The notes: generated from the letters alone by a model not told the origin. Counted from the stretch's first letter, positions 33,501-42,342 are shown. The stretch: DNA of 64,000 nt from IDS-8 sp040902105 (GCA_040902105.1 JBBDXW010000051.1:41053-105052); one strand, 5' to 3'. Program-made: numbers and translations.

Positions 33501-35459
33501 TTACAGCGTCGTTTCCGGGGATCGCGCCGAGCCGACGTCAACTCGCGTCACGTCCTCCATCCTGACGACGATACCGTCAACAGTGCGGCCGGCAGCGGAT
33601 CGCACGACGACGCGATAGGTGCCGGCGTCGACAGCAACTGTCGGGCCGTTCACGGTTCCCGTCGCGACGACCTTCCCTGCCGCATTCAGAACCGAGAACG
33701 GGACTTCAACGGATTGGCGCAGGCTCGCCGCGAGTTCCGCGCCGTCGCTCGCATTGAAGTATTTTCCGTTACCAAGGCGCGCCCACTCAGCGAACGTTTC
33801 CTGCAGCATGAGTTCGTCGATCGCAAAACCGACGACGTTGACGCGCACCTCCGCGCCGTTCGCCGCGAGTTCGCGAATCACCGCAGCGGGATCGCCGTCG
33901 CAGGTCTCCTCCCCGTCGGTCACGAGAATGATGAGCAGCGGTCCGCTGCGCTCGCCGACGTCGGCGGCAACCAGGCGCAACGATTCGGCAATGGGCGTGC
34001 GCGCGAGGTTCATCGCCTCGATCGACGCGACTTCGGCTGCGGCGGCTGCGCGATCCAGCGCGCCCGGTGGAATCTCGAGGTCGCTGCGGCACGAATCGGC
34101 TTCCTTGTGACCGAAAACGCGCAGGGCAAACGAAACGGAGTCGGGCAGCGCATCCTCGACGAGTTCAGTGACCGCCGCCTTCGCCAGGTCGATTCGCCTC
34201 TCGCCATCGAGGCGCTGCAGCATGCTGCCGGAAGCATCGAGTACCACGGCAACCGTGGCGCCCGCGAGCTCCGGCCCGCTGGCTGTCGCGTCCATGACCT
34301 GCAGCTCGCCGGGTGCGGGCCGCGGCACGATGGTTATCGGCCGCTTGCCGAGCGTTAAACGCTGGCCGGACGTCACGTAACGCAGTTCGTACTCGCCGGG
34401 CTCCGCAGGCGTTGCAATCTTCAGCGTCTTGCCGCGCGCGACCATCGCGTAATTGCCGGATGCCTGATTGTCGCTGCCGACCGGAAGCAGCAGCACGTAG
34501 TCAGTCGGATTGCCCGGGCCCTCCCAGCTGACGGCGACGGCGTCGCGCGCCGGCGCGCTCGGTGGCGCCGTCAGCGTTGCCGAAACCGGCGTCACCGTCA
34601 GCGCTGCCGAAGCGAGCGTCGCATACGTCTGACCCGTCAGGTAGCGAACCTCGTAAGTCCCCGGCACCTCGGGCGCGTTGAGGACGGATGGATTGCCGCG
34701 CGACGTGTAGACGTGGGCGTCGTATTCGCGCGCCGCGGCGCTTGCCGGCACGATCGTGATGAAATCCTGCGTATTGTCCGGTCCCTGCCATGCAATCTCG
34801 AAGGCCGATCCCGCGGCAACGCTCTGCGGAGCCGAAACCGACGCATCGGTTCCGCTGACTGTCAGGCTCGCGCGCCCGAGAGTGCGATACGAACCCGAGC
34901 CCATCAGGTAGCGCAGCTCGTAATCGCCGGCCTTGTCCGGCGCACGCAGGGTGAGCGGCGATCCCTTGTCAGTGTAGGCGTAGGCGTCGTACTGGCTTTC
35001 GGGCGTCCCGGCGGCCACCACCGTGATGAAGTCGCGCGGATTGTCGGGACCGCTCCATTCGATGGAAAACTCGGCCCCGGCCGTGACCGTGGCCGGCGCC
35101 GCCAGGGTTGCGACGGTATCGATCACCTCGAGCGGCACGCGGGCAAGGGTCGGGTACGACGCGGCGCCCAGATAGCGAACCTCGTACTCGCCCGGCATCG
35201 CCGGCACGGTGAGCGTGACCGGATTCTGCCTTGCGTACTGGTAGGCATCGTAACGCCCTTCCGCGGTGCCGGGCGGCACAATCGTAATGAAATCCTGCGG
35301 ACTGCTCCCGCCCTGCCAGTGCACTTCGAGCGGCGCGCCGATCGTCGCGCTGGCAGGGACCTGCAAGGTCACGTCCCCCGCCGCGCCGGCGGGCAGTGCG
35401 ACCAGTAATGCCAGAATGATGCTGCACGGGTAGTACCCCGGGTACATGCCGGATGCCAT
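33501..35459 (-). CDS. Secreted VWA-domain protein with four Ig-like repeats
   Basis: The product is 652 aa. A signal peptide ends near residue 27 (LPAGAAGDV). Four tandem repeats of about 90-95 aa fill residues 28-385. Each has WxGxxxPxDFITIVPxGTxE, YDAYxY and GxYEVRYLxG cores; the fourth is more diverged (PTDYVLLLPVGSDN). A VWA domain follows (about 405-585) with intact MIDAS: VVLDASGSM, the Thr in ARTPIAESL and VTDGEETCDGD. A small C-terminal beta domain (about 590-640: FSVLNAAGKVVATGTVNGP) ends the protein. Role: secreted or periplasmic metal-ion-dependent binding protein. No anchor is visible. Confidence 0.88.
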   Translation of the reverse strand: MASGMYPGYYPCSIILALLVALPAGAAGDVTLQVPASATIGAPLEVHWQGGSSPQDFITIVPPGTAEGRYDAYQYARQNPVTLTVPAMPGEYEVRYLGAASYPTLARVPLEVIDTVATLAAPATVTAGAEFSIEWSGPDNPRDFITVVAAGTPESQYDAYAYTDKGSPLTLRAPDKAGDYELRYLMGSGSYRTLGRASLTVSGTDASVSAPQSVAAGSAFEIAWQGPDNTQDFITIVPASAAAREYDAHVYTSRGNPSVLNAPEVPGTYEVRYLTGQTYATLASAALTVTPVSATLTAPPSAPARDAVAVSWEGPGNPTDYVLLLPVGSDNQASGNYAMVARGKTLKIATPAEPGEYELRYVTSGQRLTLGKRPITIVPRPAPGELQVMDATASGPELAGATVAVVLDASGSMLQRLDGERRIDLAKAAVTELVEDALPDSVSFALRVFGHKEADSCRSDLEIPPGALDRAAAAAEVASIEAMNLARTPIAESLRLVAADVGERSGPLLIILVTDGEETCDGDPAAVIRELAANGAEVRVNVVGFAIDELMLQETFAEWARLGNGKYFNASDGAELAASLRQSVEVPFSVLNAAGKVVATGTVNGPTVAVDAGTYRVVVRSAAGRTVDGIVVRMEDVTRVDVGSARSPETTL

Positions 35460-35605
35460 CGCGAAAACTCCCCCAGGAATGGTCGGACGGAATCTTAGAC
35501 CATCGCAGCGATTCCAGAAATGTCAGCACAACGGCTGTTCGGCAGTGGAACGTTGCCTGAAGCGCCGGGTTACCGCTCAGATGGCCACTCTCCGGGTCAA
35601 ATGCG

Positions 35606-35623
35606 AATGCGAAGTATTCTCAT
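35606..35623 (+). promoter_or_regulatory. Fur-like box upstream of the PepSY gene
   Basis: The sequence AATGCGAAGTATTCTCAT is an imperfect inverted repeat matching, in reverse orientation, the clearer Fur-like boxes at 39272-39290 and 39305-39323. It lies about 30 bp before the ATG at 35652. Family knowledge: Fur with Fe(II) represses such siderophore genes. Confidence 0.6.
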
Positions 35624-35651
35624 ATGCACCGGGTTTTGCTAGCATGCCGCG

Positions 35652-36824
35652 ATGTTTCGTAAAACGATCTTCTGGATACACTTGAGTTGCGGCGTCGTTG
35701 CGGGGCTCGTCATTCTGATGATGTCGGTCACCGGGGTGCTGCTCACCTACGAGCGGCAGATGCTGGCCTGGGTCGACCGGGATCTCTACGTCGAGGCGCC
35801 ATCGGCCGGTGCGAAGCGCTTGAGTGCAGAGGCGCTCCTTGATGCCGTCCGGGCACAGGACCCGGCGTTCACGCCGTCATCGATAAGCTTTCAGGTCGAT
35901 CCGCGCGCGCCGGTTGCGCTTGCCGCGGGCCGGGCGGATTCCCGCAACGTCAATCCGTACACGGGCGAAGTTCTGCCGGAAGCCGCCTCCCGCCTGCACG
36001 CGTTCTTCGACACGATGACGGGCTGGCATCGCTGGTTCAACGTCAGCGACGAAAACCGCGACTCGGCGCGTGCGATCACCGGTGCCAGCAACCTGATGTT
36101 CCTGTTCCTCGTCTTGAGCGGCATGTATCTGTGGCTCCCGCCCATCTACCGGTGGGCGGCGTTCAGGGCCAGGCTCGTTTTCAATCCGAAGGCGCAATCG
36201 AGCAAGGCGCGCGATTTCAACTGGCACCACGTCGTGGGAATCTGGAGCGCGATTCCGCTGGTGGTGATTGTCGCGAGCGCGACGGTGTTCAACTACGACT
36301 GGGCCGATAACCTCGTCTACCGCATCGCGGGAGAAGAGCCGCCGCCCCCTCGCGGCGGACCGGCGTCGGCGCGGCCTGCGCCGGAATCACCGGCAGCAAG
36401 CAGGAATGCGATGCCACTGGATAGGTTGATTGCACGCGCCGCGGCCGAGGTTCCCGGTTGGAGGAAACTGACGCTGACACTGCCTGTCGGCGGCGCGGCG
36501 GCCGAGTTCACGCTGGACCGCGGCAACGGCGGCCAGCCGCAGTATCGCCAGGATCTCACGCTCGCTGCTGCGACCGGAGATATCGTCGAAAGTACTCCGT
36601 TTTCCAGCGTATCGCCGGGCCGGCAGGCACGCTCGATGCTGCGCTTCCTGCACACGGGCGAAGCGCTCGGCATTGCGGGCCAGACGATTGCCGGCATCGT
36701 CTCGGCGACCTCCGCGGTCATGGTGTGGACCGGTATATCCCTCGCCTGGCGGCGGCTGATTTCGCCTTTCTTCAGGCGCAGGAGGCTGGCGGGTGCTCGT
36801 GAGGAGATTTCCGACGCCGCCTGA
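35652..36824 (+). CDS. PepSY-associated membrane protein (PiuB-like, iron uptake)
   Basis: The product is 390 aa. It has four main transmembrane segments: residues 4-30 (TIFWIHLSCGVVAGLVILMM), about 140-165, about 195-220 and about 340-365. The PepSY_TM signature residues are present: HLSCGVVAG, WHRWFNV, RAITGASNLMFLFLVLSGMY, WHHVVGIWSAIPLVV. The periplasmic loop holds VNPYTGEVLPEA. Family role: PiuB/FpvG-like proteins reduce ferric siderophores or assist release of iron. The context agrees: a Fur-like box, a piuC remnant and a TonB siderophore receptor on the other strand. Confidence 0.9.
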   Translation: MFRKTIFWIHLSCGVVAGLVILMMSVTGVLLTYERQMLAWVDRDLYVEAPSAGAKRLSAEALLDAVRAQDPAFTPSSISFQVDPRAPVALAAGRADSRNVNPYTGEVLPEAASRLHAFFDTMTGWHRWFNVSDENRDSARAITGASNLMFLFLVLSGMYLWLPPIYRWAAFRARLVFNPKAQSSKARDFNWHHVVGIWSAIPLVVIVASATVFNYDWADNLVYRIAGEEPPPPRGGPASARPAPESPAASRNAMPLDRLIARAAAEVPGWRKLTLTLPVGGAAAEFTLDRGNGGQPQYRQDLTLAAATGDIVESTPFSSVSPGRQARSMLRFLHTGEALGIAGQTIAGIVSATSAVMVWTGISLAWRRLISPFFRRRRLAGAREEISDAA

Positions 36825-36835
36825 GCGGCATGCCG

Positions 36836-36925
36836 TCAGACGGTCGCCCGGCGCCGCAGCAGGTTGTGGTAGACGCTGGTGAGCGCGACGATCTGTTCGT
36901 TATCGCCAACCTGCGGCGCTCGGTA
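36836..36925 (-). pseudogene. piuC: C-terminal remnant of PiuC (Fe(II)/2-oxoglutarate PKHD-type hydroxylase)
   Basis: Directly after the receptor stop, a minus-strand frame ends VGDNEQIVALTSVYHNLLRR followed by RATV and stop. The pattern (G-x-x-E-x-I, L-x-x-x-YHNLLR) is the C-terminus of PiuC/YbiX hydroxylases, which normally sit between piuA-type receptors and piuB. The catalytic HxD...H core is absent; only about 25-30 codons survive and no start is available. Confidence 0.75.
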
Positions 36926-36949
36926 CTTCAGGCACCGGCGCTGGCAGCG

Positions 36950-39229
36950 TCAGAATTCTACGCTCGCCGTCAGGACGGCCGATCGTCCCGCCCCCATCGC
37001 CGCGTAGTGATTCGAGTACGGCCGCACGTAATAGACTTCGTCGGCGAGATTCTGCAGATTCAGCTGCAATTTGTAGCGTTCGCCGACCTCGAGCGACGCC
37101 ATCGCGTCATACAAGACATAGGACGGCGCCCAGACCGTGTTCGCGGTATTGCCGTAGCGCCGGCCGACGTAGGTCGCACCGGCTCCGATCGAGAAATTTT
37201 CCAGCAGCGCGTAGGTCGTCCACAGGTTGGCGCTGTCGGTCGGCGTATTCGGAAAATCGTTGCCCTCGTCGGCATTGATCGGGCCGTCGTCGACGATCTC
37301 CGAGTCGAGCCTCGTGTAGCTCGCTTGCAGTTGCCAGCGTTCGCCGAGCTGACCGGCAACACCTATCTCGAAGCCGTCGACCTCCTGCTCGCCGATCGTC
37401 TGTTGCAGGCCGCCGCGGCCCGGCTCGATGGCGACCCTGGCATTGGTCTTCTCCGTATGAAACACCGCAGACGAAAGCGACAGGCGGCTTTCGAGCAATT
37501 CCCATTTGGTACCGAGTTCGTAGTTGCGATTGCGCTCGGGCTCGAGGTCCACGTTGTTCTCGCCCAGGTTCTCGCTGCCATCGCCGAGCGTATTGCCGGA
37601 AGGATTCGACGAGGTGCCGGTAGCGAGATAAATGCTGCCGTTCGCCGCCGGTTTGAAGACGACGCCGACCTGGTGATTCCAGAAGTCGGTGTCGTTGCTC
37701 AGCGCGATCGGCGCCACGATCTCGCCGGAAAGTTGCTCTGTGCGGTAGTCGTCATAGCGAAGGCCGAGGTTCAACGACCAGCGTTCGGTGAAGGTAATGG
37801 TGTCGAACGCGTAAACAGACGTCGTGTCGGTCTCCGCGATCGTTGCACTGTCGGACGCCACGATCGCGCCCGTCCATGGATCGTGCGGATCCGGATTGTC
37901 CAGCGTGGTGCAGTTGAAGTTCGACGGCGCACCGACAGCGCCCGGCGCGCTGCACGAATTCGCGAAGTCGGTGACTGCGTTTTCCCCGAACAGGCTTTCG
38001 ACGGCATAGTTACGGTTGTACATGCGCTCGTTGCTGAACTCCACACCTGCAATGAAGCTGTGTGACGTATCGCCAACATCGAAGCGCCCGATCAGGTCCG
38101 TCACGTTCGCTTTGGTCGTTGTGGTTGAGTTCCGGCTCTTCGCATTGCGCAGCACGAATCCTTCGGGGACGTTCGCCCGGCCGTCGTCCGGATTCGTAAC
38201 GATATAGTCGTTCGAGGTGTCGCCGTAACGGGTCGTGTTGCGCAGACTCAGAGAGTCGCTGAAGTCGTGCTCGATCCGCAGCGTGCCGATGTCGGCACCG
38301 GTTTTCTGGAAGTCGCGGTTCAACAGGCCGTAGAAATTGTCCGACTCGACGTCTACCGGCGGGCCTTCGGGCGCGGAATTGTCCGCGTTGCGGCCGTAGG
38401 GAATGCTGTAGTCCGGCATGTCGTCCGTGCGGTAGTGGTAGTAGTCGAGGTTGAGGCGTGTCGGCCGTCCAAGGCCTATGGCGAGCGACGGCGCAATACC
38501 GCGATGATCGATGAAGACCTCGTTGCGGCCGGGGATGTCGCCCTGGTGACCGAGCAGGTTCAGGCGCAACGCGACGCTGTCCGAAAAGCGGTGATTTGCG
38601 TCGACGGTTGCCCGCATGTACTCATCGGTGCCGCCGCCGAGCGAGCTCTGGAAGAAATTTTCCGTGCCGGCCTCTTTCGTGACCAGGTTTACGGAGCCCC
38701 CGGTCGCGCCGCGGCCGGAATACGCCGAGCCAGGTCCCTTGGTCACCTCGATCTGTTCGAGAGCGAAGATATCCCGCGTTTGCGAGCCGCCGTCGCGAAC
38801 GCCGTCGATAAACACGTCCGCGCCGGCGTCGAAACCGCGAATTTTCAGGTTGTCGCCGGCCGGCTGTCCGCCCTCACCGGCGTTGAAGGTCACTCCGGGC
38901 ACGTTCTTGAGCGCCTCGACGAGCGAGGTTGCGCCTTGCTCTGCGGCCAGCGCGGCGGGAATGACCGTTACCGATTTCGGCGTGTCGAGGAGCGGCGCGG
39001 TGAATTTCGGTGACCGAAGTTCGTTATCGTACATCTGGCCTTCGACCACCACTTCATCGAGGGCTTCCCTGTTCTCGTCGTTCTGTGCTGCTGCCGCGAA
39101 ACCGGAGGACAAGGCGAGACCGACGGCCGTCGCGACGGCCGAGCGGACCGGCGCCGCAACACGGGATGACTGGGCTCCGTCCAGGAGGCGTGACGGCTTG
39201 CGGCTGGCGGGGTGCGAGCGACGTGGCAT
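36950..39229 (-). CDS. TonB-dependent siderophore receptor (PiuA/Fiu-like)
   Basis: The product is 759 aa from ATG 39229 (MPRRSHPASRKPS). A longer frame to 39322 would put the start inside the Fur boxes. A signal peptide ends near residue 48 (GFAAAAQND). The TonB box/plug begins EALDEVVVEGQ. The plug has TPKSVTVIPAALAAEQGATS, LKNVPGVTFNAGEGG, IRGFDAGADVFIDGVRD and IEVTKGPGSAYSGRGATGGS, the TIGR01783 siderophore-receptor style with catecholate-receptor features. The barrel ends SAVLTASVEF. Two Fur-like boxes precede the gene. The piuC stub downstream and PepSY gene across from it mark a former piuABC-type cluster. Confidence 0.95.
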   Translation of the reverse strand: MPRRSHPASRKPSRLLDGAQSSRVAAPVRSAVATAVGLALSSGFAAAAQNDENREALDEVVVEGQMYDNELRSPKFTAPLLDTPKSVTVIPAALAAEQGATSLVEALKNVPGVTFNAGEGGQPAGDNLKIRGFDAGADVFIDGVRDGGSQTRDIFALEQIEVTKGPGSAYSGRGATGGSVNLVTKEAGTENFFQSSLGGGTDEYMRATVDANHRFSDSVALRLNLLGHQGDIPGRNEVFIDHRGIAPSLAIGLGRPTRLNLDYYHYRTDDMPDYSIPYGRNADNSAPEGPPVDVESDNFYGLLNRDFQKTGADIGTLRIEHDFSDSLSLRNTTRYGDTSNDYIVTNPDDGRANVPEGFVLRNAKSRNSTTTTKANVTDLIGRFDVGDTSHSFIAGVEFSNERMYNRNYAVESLFGENAVTDFANSCSAPGAVGAPSNFNCTTLDNPDPHDPWTGAIVASDSATIAETDTTSVYAFDTITFTERWSLNLGLRYDDYRTEQLSGEIVAPIALSNDTDFWNHQVGVVFKPAANGSIYLATGTSSNPSGNTLGDGSENLGENNVDLEPERNRNYELGTKWELLESRLSLSSAVFHTEKTNARVAIEPGRGGLQQTIGEQEVDGFEIGVAGQLGERWQLQASYTRLDSEIVDDGPINADEGNDFPNTPTDSANLWTTYALLENFSIGAGATYVGRRYGNTANTVWAPSYVLYDAMASLEVGERYKLQLNLQNLADEVYYVRPYSNHYAAMGAGRSAVLTASVEF

Positions 39230-39271
39230 GACGATCGAATCCTTATTGATACTGTGGCGGCAAGAATTGCG

Positions 39272-39290
39272 AATGAGAATTATACGCATT
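39272..39290 (-). promoter_or_regulatory. Fur-like box 1 of the siderophore receptor
   Basis: AATGAGAATTATACGCATT is a 19-bp imperfect palindrome close to the Fur consensus GATAATGATAATCATTATC in its GAGAAT half. It is 43 bp upstream of the start at 39229, within promoter distance. Confidence 0.65.
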
Positions 39291-39304
39291 CCGGACTTAA
39301 CGTC

Positions 39305-39323
39305 AATAAGAATCATTCTCATT
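39305..39323 (-). promoter_or_regulatory. Fur-like box 2 of the siderophore receptor
   Basis: AATAAGAATCATTCTCATT is a 19-bp palindrome with GAAT and ATTC halves around CA, a strong match to Fur sites. With box 1 it forms a tandem arrangement spaced 33 bp apart, compatible with cooperative repression. Confidence 0.75.
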
Positions 39324-39340
39324 TAGAAGGTGCCGTTTAT

Positions 39341-39395
39341 AGACGGTGCCGGACACGGACTTTTTGCGGACAGACGGTGCCGGACACGGACTTTT
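39341..39395. repeat. Tandem 24-bp direct repeat
   Basis: The 24-bp unit beginning AGACGGTGCCGGACACGGAC occurs at 39341-39364 and 39372-39395. A shorter related CGGTGCCGGAC word recurs at 47162-47172 and, inverted, at 47248-47258. The segment lies between the receptor promoter and the NIPSNAP gene. Confidence 0.7.
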
Positions 39396-39522
39396 GGACA
39401 TTTCGCCGATCCCCGGCCGCCGCCGGTGGCCGGCGGAGGCGGAGGTTTTCTTGCATTTCGGGGCCGTTTCCGCTTTAACGACAGGGAAGGCGAAGCAAGT
39501 CGACGACAGAGGGAGTGAACCG

Positions 39523-39981
39523 ATGACATTTGCCCGACCATCGCCCAGGCGCAAGTTGAGGACATTGCCCCTGTTCGCATTCGTCGCATTCGCCGTTTTC
39601 AGCACTGCGCCGCAACGTTCCGCGGCAGACAGCGAAGAGCAGGTCATCCACCAGCTGCGCATCTACGAGCTGTTCGATGAGACCAGGGTGGCTTTTCATG
39701 AGCGCTTTCGCGATCACGCGGTGCGCATCATGGCCAGACATGACTTCAATATCGTTGCAATGTGGGAGGCAAGTACCGGGGGCCGCATCGAGTTTGTCTA
39801 TCTCCTGGAGTGGCCAGATGAAGAGACTATGACGAAACGCTGGGCCGAATTCATGGCTGACGAGGAATGGTCCGACATCAAAGCGGAAACGAGCAGGATT
39901 CACGGGCGCTTCGTCGGAGAGATCCAGGACCGCACCTTGCTGCTGACGGACTATTCGCCCAACAAATCGCTTTTGAAATAG
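39523..39981 (+). CDS. NIPSNAP-family secreted protein
   Basis: The product is 152 aa from ATG 39523, preceded by GGGAG at spacing 7. A signal peptide ends near residue 35 (RSAADSEE). The NIPSNAP domain begins VIHQLRIYELFDETRVAFHE, followed by RFRDHAVRIMARHDFNIVAM and EFVYLLEWPDEETMTKRWAE FMADEEW, the ferredoxin-like fold with its typical 'W x x F x x D x E W' end. Molecular function of the family is not well established. The gene is single, between the iron cluster and a small membrane protein. Confidence 0.88.
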   Translation: MTFARPSPRRKLRTLPLFAFVAFAVFSTAPQRSAADSEEQVIHQLRIYELFDETRVAFHERFRDHAVRIMARHDFNIVAMWEASTGGRIEFVYLLEWPDEETMTKRWAEFMADEEWSDIKAETSRIHGRFVGEIQDRTLLLTDYSPNKSLLK

Positions 39982-40051
39982 GCGGCGGAGACCTATGCTG
40001 CGATTTCAGCGGGCTCGATCGTAACCGCCCAGGTTAGCGAAGGACAGACTG

Positions 40052-40405
40052 ATGGCGTGGCCGTGGTTGGCGATTGTTGCAAGGACCGTCCCCTGGACCG
40101 AGCTGGTCCGGCGAGCGCCGCAGATTATTTCTGCATCGACCGAGCTTCTGGAAAAGAGGCACACGGGCACCCGACCGGCCGACAGGACACCGCCTGACGA
40201 AGCGGACGAAAGAGAAATGGAAAGGCGAATCGCGAGTCTCGAGGAACGAGATGCGGAACATGCCCGGGTATTCGAACAACTTGCCGAACAGACGCGCGAC
40301 CTGAGCGTCGGCTTGCAGGTGGTGGCGGCACGGCTGCGGCTGCTTGCCTGGATCGTTGCGGCGGCCGTTCTGCTCGCTGTTGTCGCCGTGATATTCCTCG
40401 TCTGA
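40052..40405 (+). CDS. Small tail-anchored coiled-coil membrane protein, unknown function
   Basis: The product is 117 aa from ATG 40052. Residues about 48-85 form a charged coiled-coil (DEADEREMERRIASLEERDA EHARVFEQLAEQ). A single C-terminal transmembrane helix (LLAWIVAAAVLLAVVAVIFL) ends one residue before the stop. The N-terminus contains WPWLAIVARTVPWTELVRRA, possibly amphipathic. No family recognised. It converges on the pyrophosphatase gene, with a small CCTCC...GGAGG hairpin in the 18-bp gap. Confidence 0.75.
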   Translation: MAWPWLAIVARTVPWTELVRRAPQIISASTELLEKRHTGTRPADRTPPDEADEREMERRIASLEERDAEHARVFEQLAEQTRDLSVGLQVVAARLRLLAWIVAAAVLLAVVAVIFLV

Positions 40406-40423
40406 CGCCTCCCTGTCAGGAGG

Positions 40424-40969
40424 TTACAGAGGCCCGACCCCTGCCGCTGCCGCACGTTCGATAGCCTGCCGGATCAGTGCCTTTGCGTCGTCGACGCCGT
40501 GCCAGTCGCCGATTTTTACCCACTTACCGGGTTCCAGATCTTTATAGTGCTCGAAGAAATGTTCGATCTGCTGCAGCGTGATCTCGGGCAGGTCGGTGTG
40601 GCTCAGGACCTTGTCGTAGCGCCTGGTCAGCTTGTGTGACGGCACGGCAATGATCTTCTCGTCCTGGCCGGCATTGTCCTGCATGATCAGCACGCCGATC
40701 GGCCGCACGTTGATAACGCAGCCGGGAACCAACTGCCGCGTATTGCAGACCAGCACGTCGATCGGGTCGCCGTCGTCCGATAGAGTGTGCGGCACGAAGC
40801 CGTAGTTACCCGGATAGGACATCGGCGTGTACAGAAACCGGTCGACGACGAGCGTACCCGCCTCCTTGTCCATCTCGTACTTGATCGGCTGACCGCCGAG
40901 CGGCACCTCGATCAGAACGTTGACGTCGTCCGGCGGCTTGTGGCCAATCGCAATCGCATCTATGCGCAT
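40424..40969 (-). CDS. ppa: Soluble inorganic pyrophosphatase
   Basis: The product is 181 aa, the usual family I length. Hallmarks are IEVPLGGQPIKYEMDKEAG, YPGNYGFVPHTLSDDGDPID with the signature acidic motif DDGDPIDVLV, and the C-terminal HFFEHYKDLEPGKWVKIGDW. All metal- and phosphate-binding acidic residues I can locate are present. It hydrolyses cytoplasmic pyrophosphate to phosphate, driving biosynthesis. It stands 57 bp downstream of corA on the same strand. Confidence 0.97.
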   Translation of the reverse strand: MRIDAIAIGHKPPDDVNVLIEVPLGGQPIKYEMDKEAGTLVVDRFLYTPMSYPGNYGFVPHTLSDDGDPIDVLVCNTRQLVPGCVINVRPIGVLIMQDNAGQDEKIIAVPSHKLTRRYDKVLSHTDLPEITLQQIEHFFEHYKDLEPGKWVKIGDWHGVDDAKALIRQAIERAAAAGVGPL

Positions 40970-41026
40970 TGAAAGGTTTCCTCGTGATAGCTGCGCCTGA
41001 GCTTGTGCAGAAGTCTTCGTGACAAC

Positions 41027-41998
41027 TTAAAGCCAGCCGCGGCGCTTGAAATACCAGTAGGGCAGGATCGCCGACAATACCATGACGCCGAATGCGAACG
41101 GATAACCGAAACGCCAGTTGAGCTCCGGCATGAGATCGAAATTCATGCCGTAGATCGAAGCGATCAACGTCGGCGGGAGAAACACCGCGGCCGCGACAGA
41201 GAAGATCTTGATGATGGAGTTCTGCTCGATGCTGATCATGCCAAGTGTCGCATCGAGCAGGAATGTGACCTTCTGCGAGAGCGACGACGAATGATCGGTC
41301 AGCGAATCGGCGTCCCGCGACAGCGTCTTGACGCGCGCGCGGATCTCCTTGTCGCTCTTGTGCTGCGTCACGATCTGACCCAGGAAAATGGCAACGCGGT
41401 GCAGAGTAAACAGGCTCTCGCGGACATTCGACGTCAGGTCGCCCTTGCGCCCGATCTCCTGCAGCATTTTCTGCAGGTCCTGGCTCTTCGCCGGCTTCGC
41501 GCCGGGGCGCTGAAATATATTGCGCGAGATCGCCTCGATTTCACGCTGCACACGCTCCAGCACGTCCGCGAGCCGGTCGATGATGGCCTCGAGAAGCGCG
41601 ATCAGCACGGCTTCGCCGTTCGTACAGCCGAGGTTGATCTTTTCGGCACGCTGCGGAAAAGTCTGGAAGGCTCGTGGTTCATGATAGCGAATGGTGATGA
41701 GACGCTCGCTCGTGAGGACGAATGTAACGGGCGACATCAGCAGGTCGTCGGTTTCCGTCTTGGCCGGCACGGTGGCGGTCATGAAGGCATTGCCTTCTTC
41801 GTAGTAAAGGCGGCTCGAGATCTCGATCTCCTCCATATCCTCCCGCGTCGGAATGTCGATCGCCAGCCGCGACTCGATCGTGGATTCTTCTTCGCTCGTC
41901 GGGTTCGAAAGGTCGATCCAGACGACCCCGTCGAAACTCTGCATCACGTCCTCGACCGCATACAGACGCCCGTCTCGTGCAGTAAAGCCTCTGATCAT
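41027..41998 (-). CDS. corA: Magnesium/cobalt transporter CorA
   Basis: The product is 323 aa. A long cytoplasmic funnel domain (residues 1-255) is followed by two C-terminal transmembrane helices: FSVAAAVFLPPTLIASIYGM with the diagnostic YGMNF selectivity motif, then YPFAFGVMVLSAILPYWYFK. The C-terminus ends KRRGWL with basic residues, as usual. Role: pentameric divalent-cation channel in the inner membrane. Confidence 0.96.
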   Translation of the reverse strand: MIRGFTARDGRLYAVEDVMQSFDGVVWIDLSNPTSEEESTIESRLAIDIPTREDMEEIEISSRLYYEEGNAFMTATVPAKTETDDLLMSPVTFVLTSERLITIRYHEPRAFQTFPQRAEKINLGCTNGEAVLIALLEAIIDRLADVLERVQREIEAISRNIFQRPGAKPAKSQDLQKMLQEIGRKGDLTSNVRESLFTLHRVAIFLGQIVTQHKSDKEIRARVKTLSRDADSLTDHSSSLSQKVTFLLDATLGMISIEQNSIIKIFSVAAAVFLPPTLIASIYGMNFDLMPELNWRFGYPFAFGVMVLSAILPYWYFKRRGWL

Positions 41999-42342
41999 GA
42001 TTTCTCGCCCCTCTCCGGTACTGGACAGCGGCCTACTATACGGCCGGATTTCAGGTTACGCTCGACGCGGCGGAGCTTAGCAGACGAACGGGTTCTTCCT
42101 GCGCCGGCCTCGCGGCGAGCCACACACGGAAGCATTGCCTCTTTCTGTGACCTGCGTCACACTTCTGGCTGTGACCGCGAACGGCGCGGGAACGGACGTT
42201 GCCAGCTAGTGTGCATGAACACGCGGGCGCACGAGAGTCCGTCCCCACCTCGGGAAGGTGATCTGACAGGCATTCAGCCATTGCCGGAGATCCTGGAGTT
42301 CGCGACAGGAGCGTACAGCTTTCTGATCGCGAGGAGGCAGGC
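41999..42342. promoter_or_regulatory. Divergent promoter region with a CRP-type site (42146-42161)
   Basis: This 344-bp gap separates corA from the sulfatase gene. TGTGACCTGCGTCACA at 42146-42161 is an exact TGTGA-N6-TCACA palindrome, the core of CRP/Vfr/Clp operators. It lies about 180 bp before the sulfatase ATG and about 150 bp before the corA start. GAGGAGG at about 42331-42337 is the ribosome site of the sulfatase. No other gene is supported in the gap. Confidence 0.6.

Noticed and set aside
36830..38065. 411-codon plus-strand frame
   Set aside because: Antisense to the siderophore receptor barrel and the piuC stub.
40406..40423. CCTCC...GGAGG hairpin as an intrinsic terminator
   Set aside because: The stem is only five base pairs and no T-tract follows.
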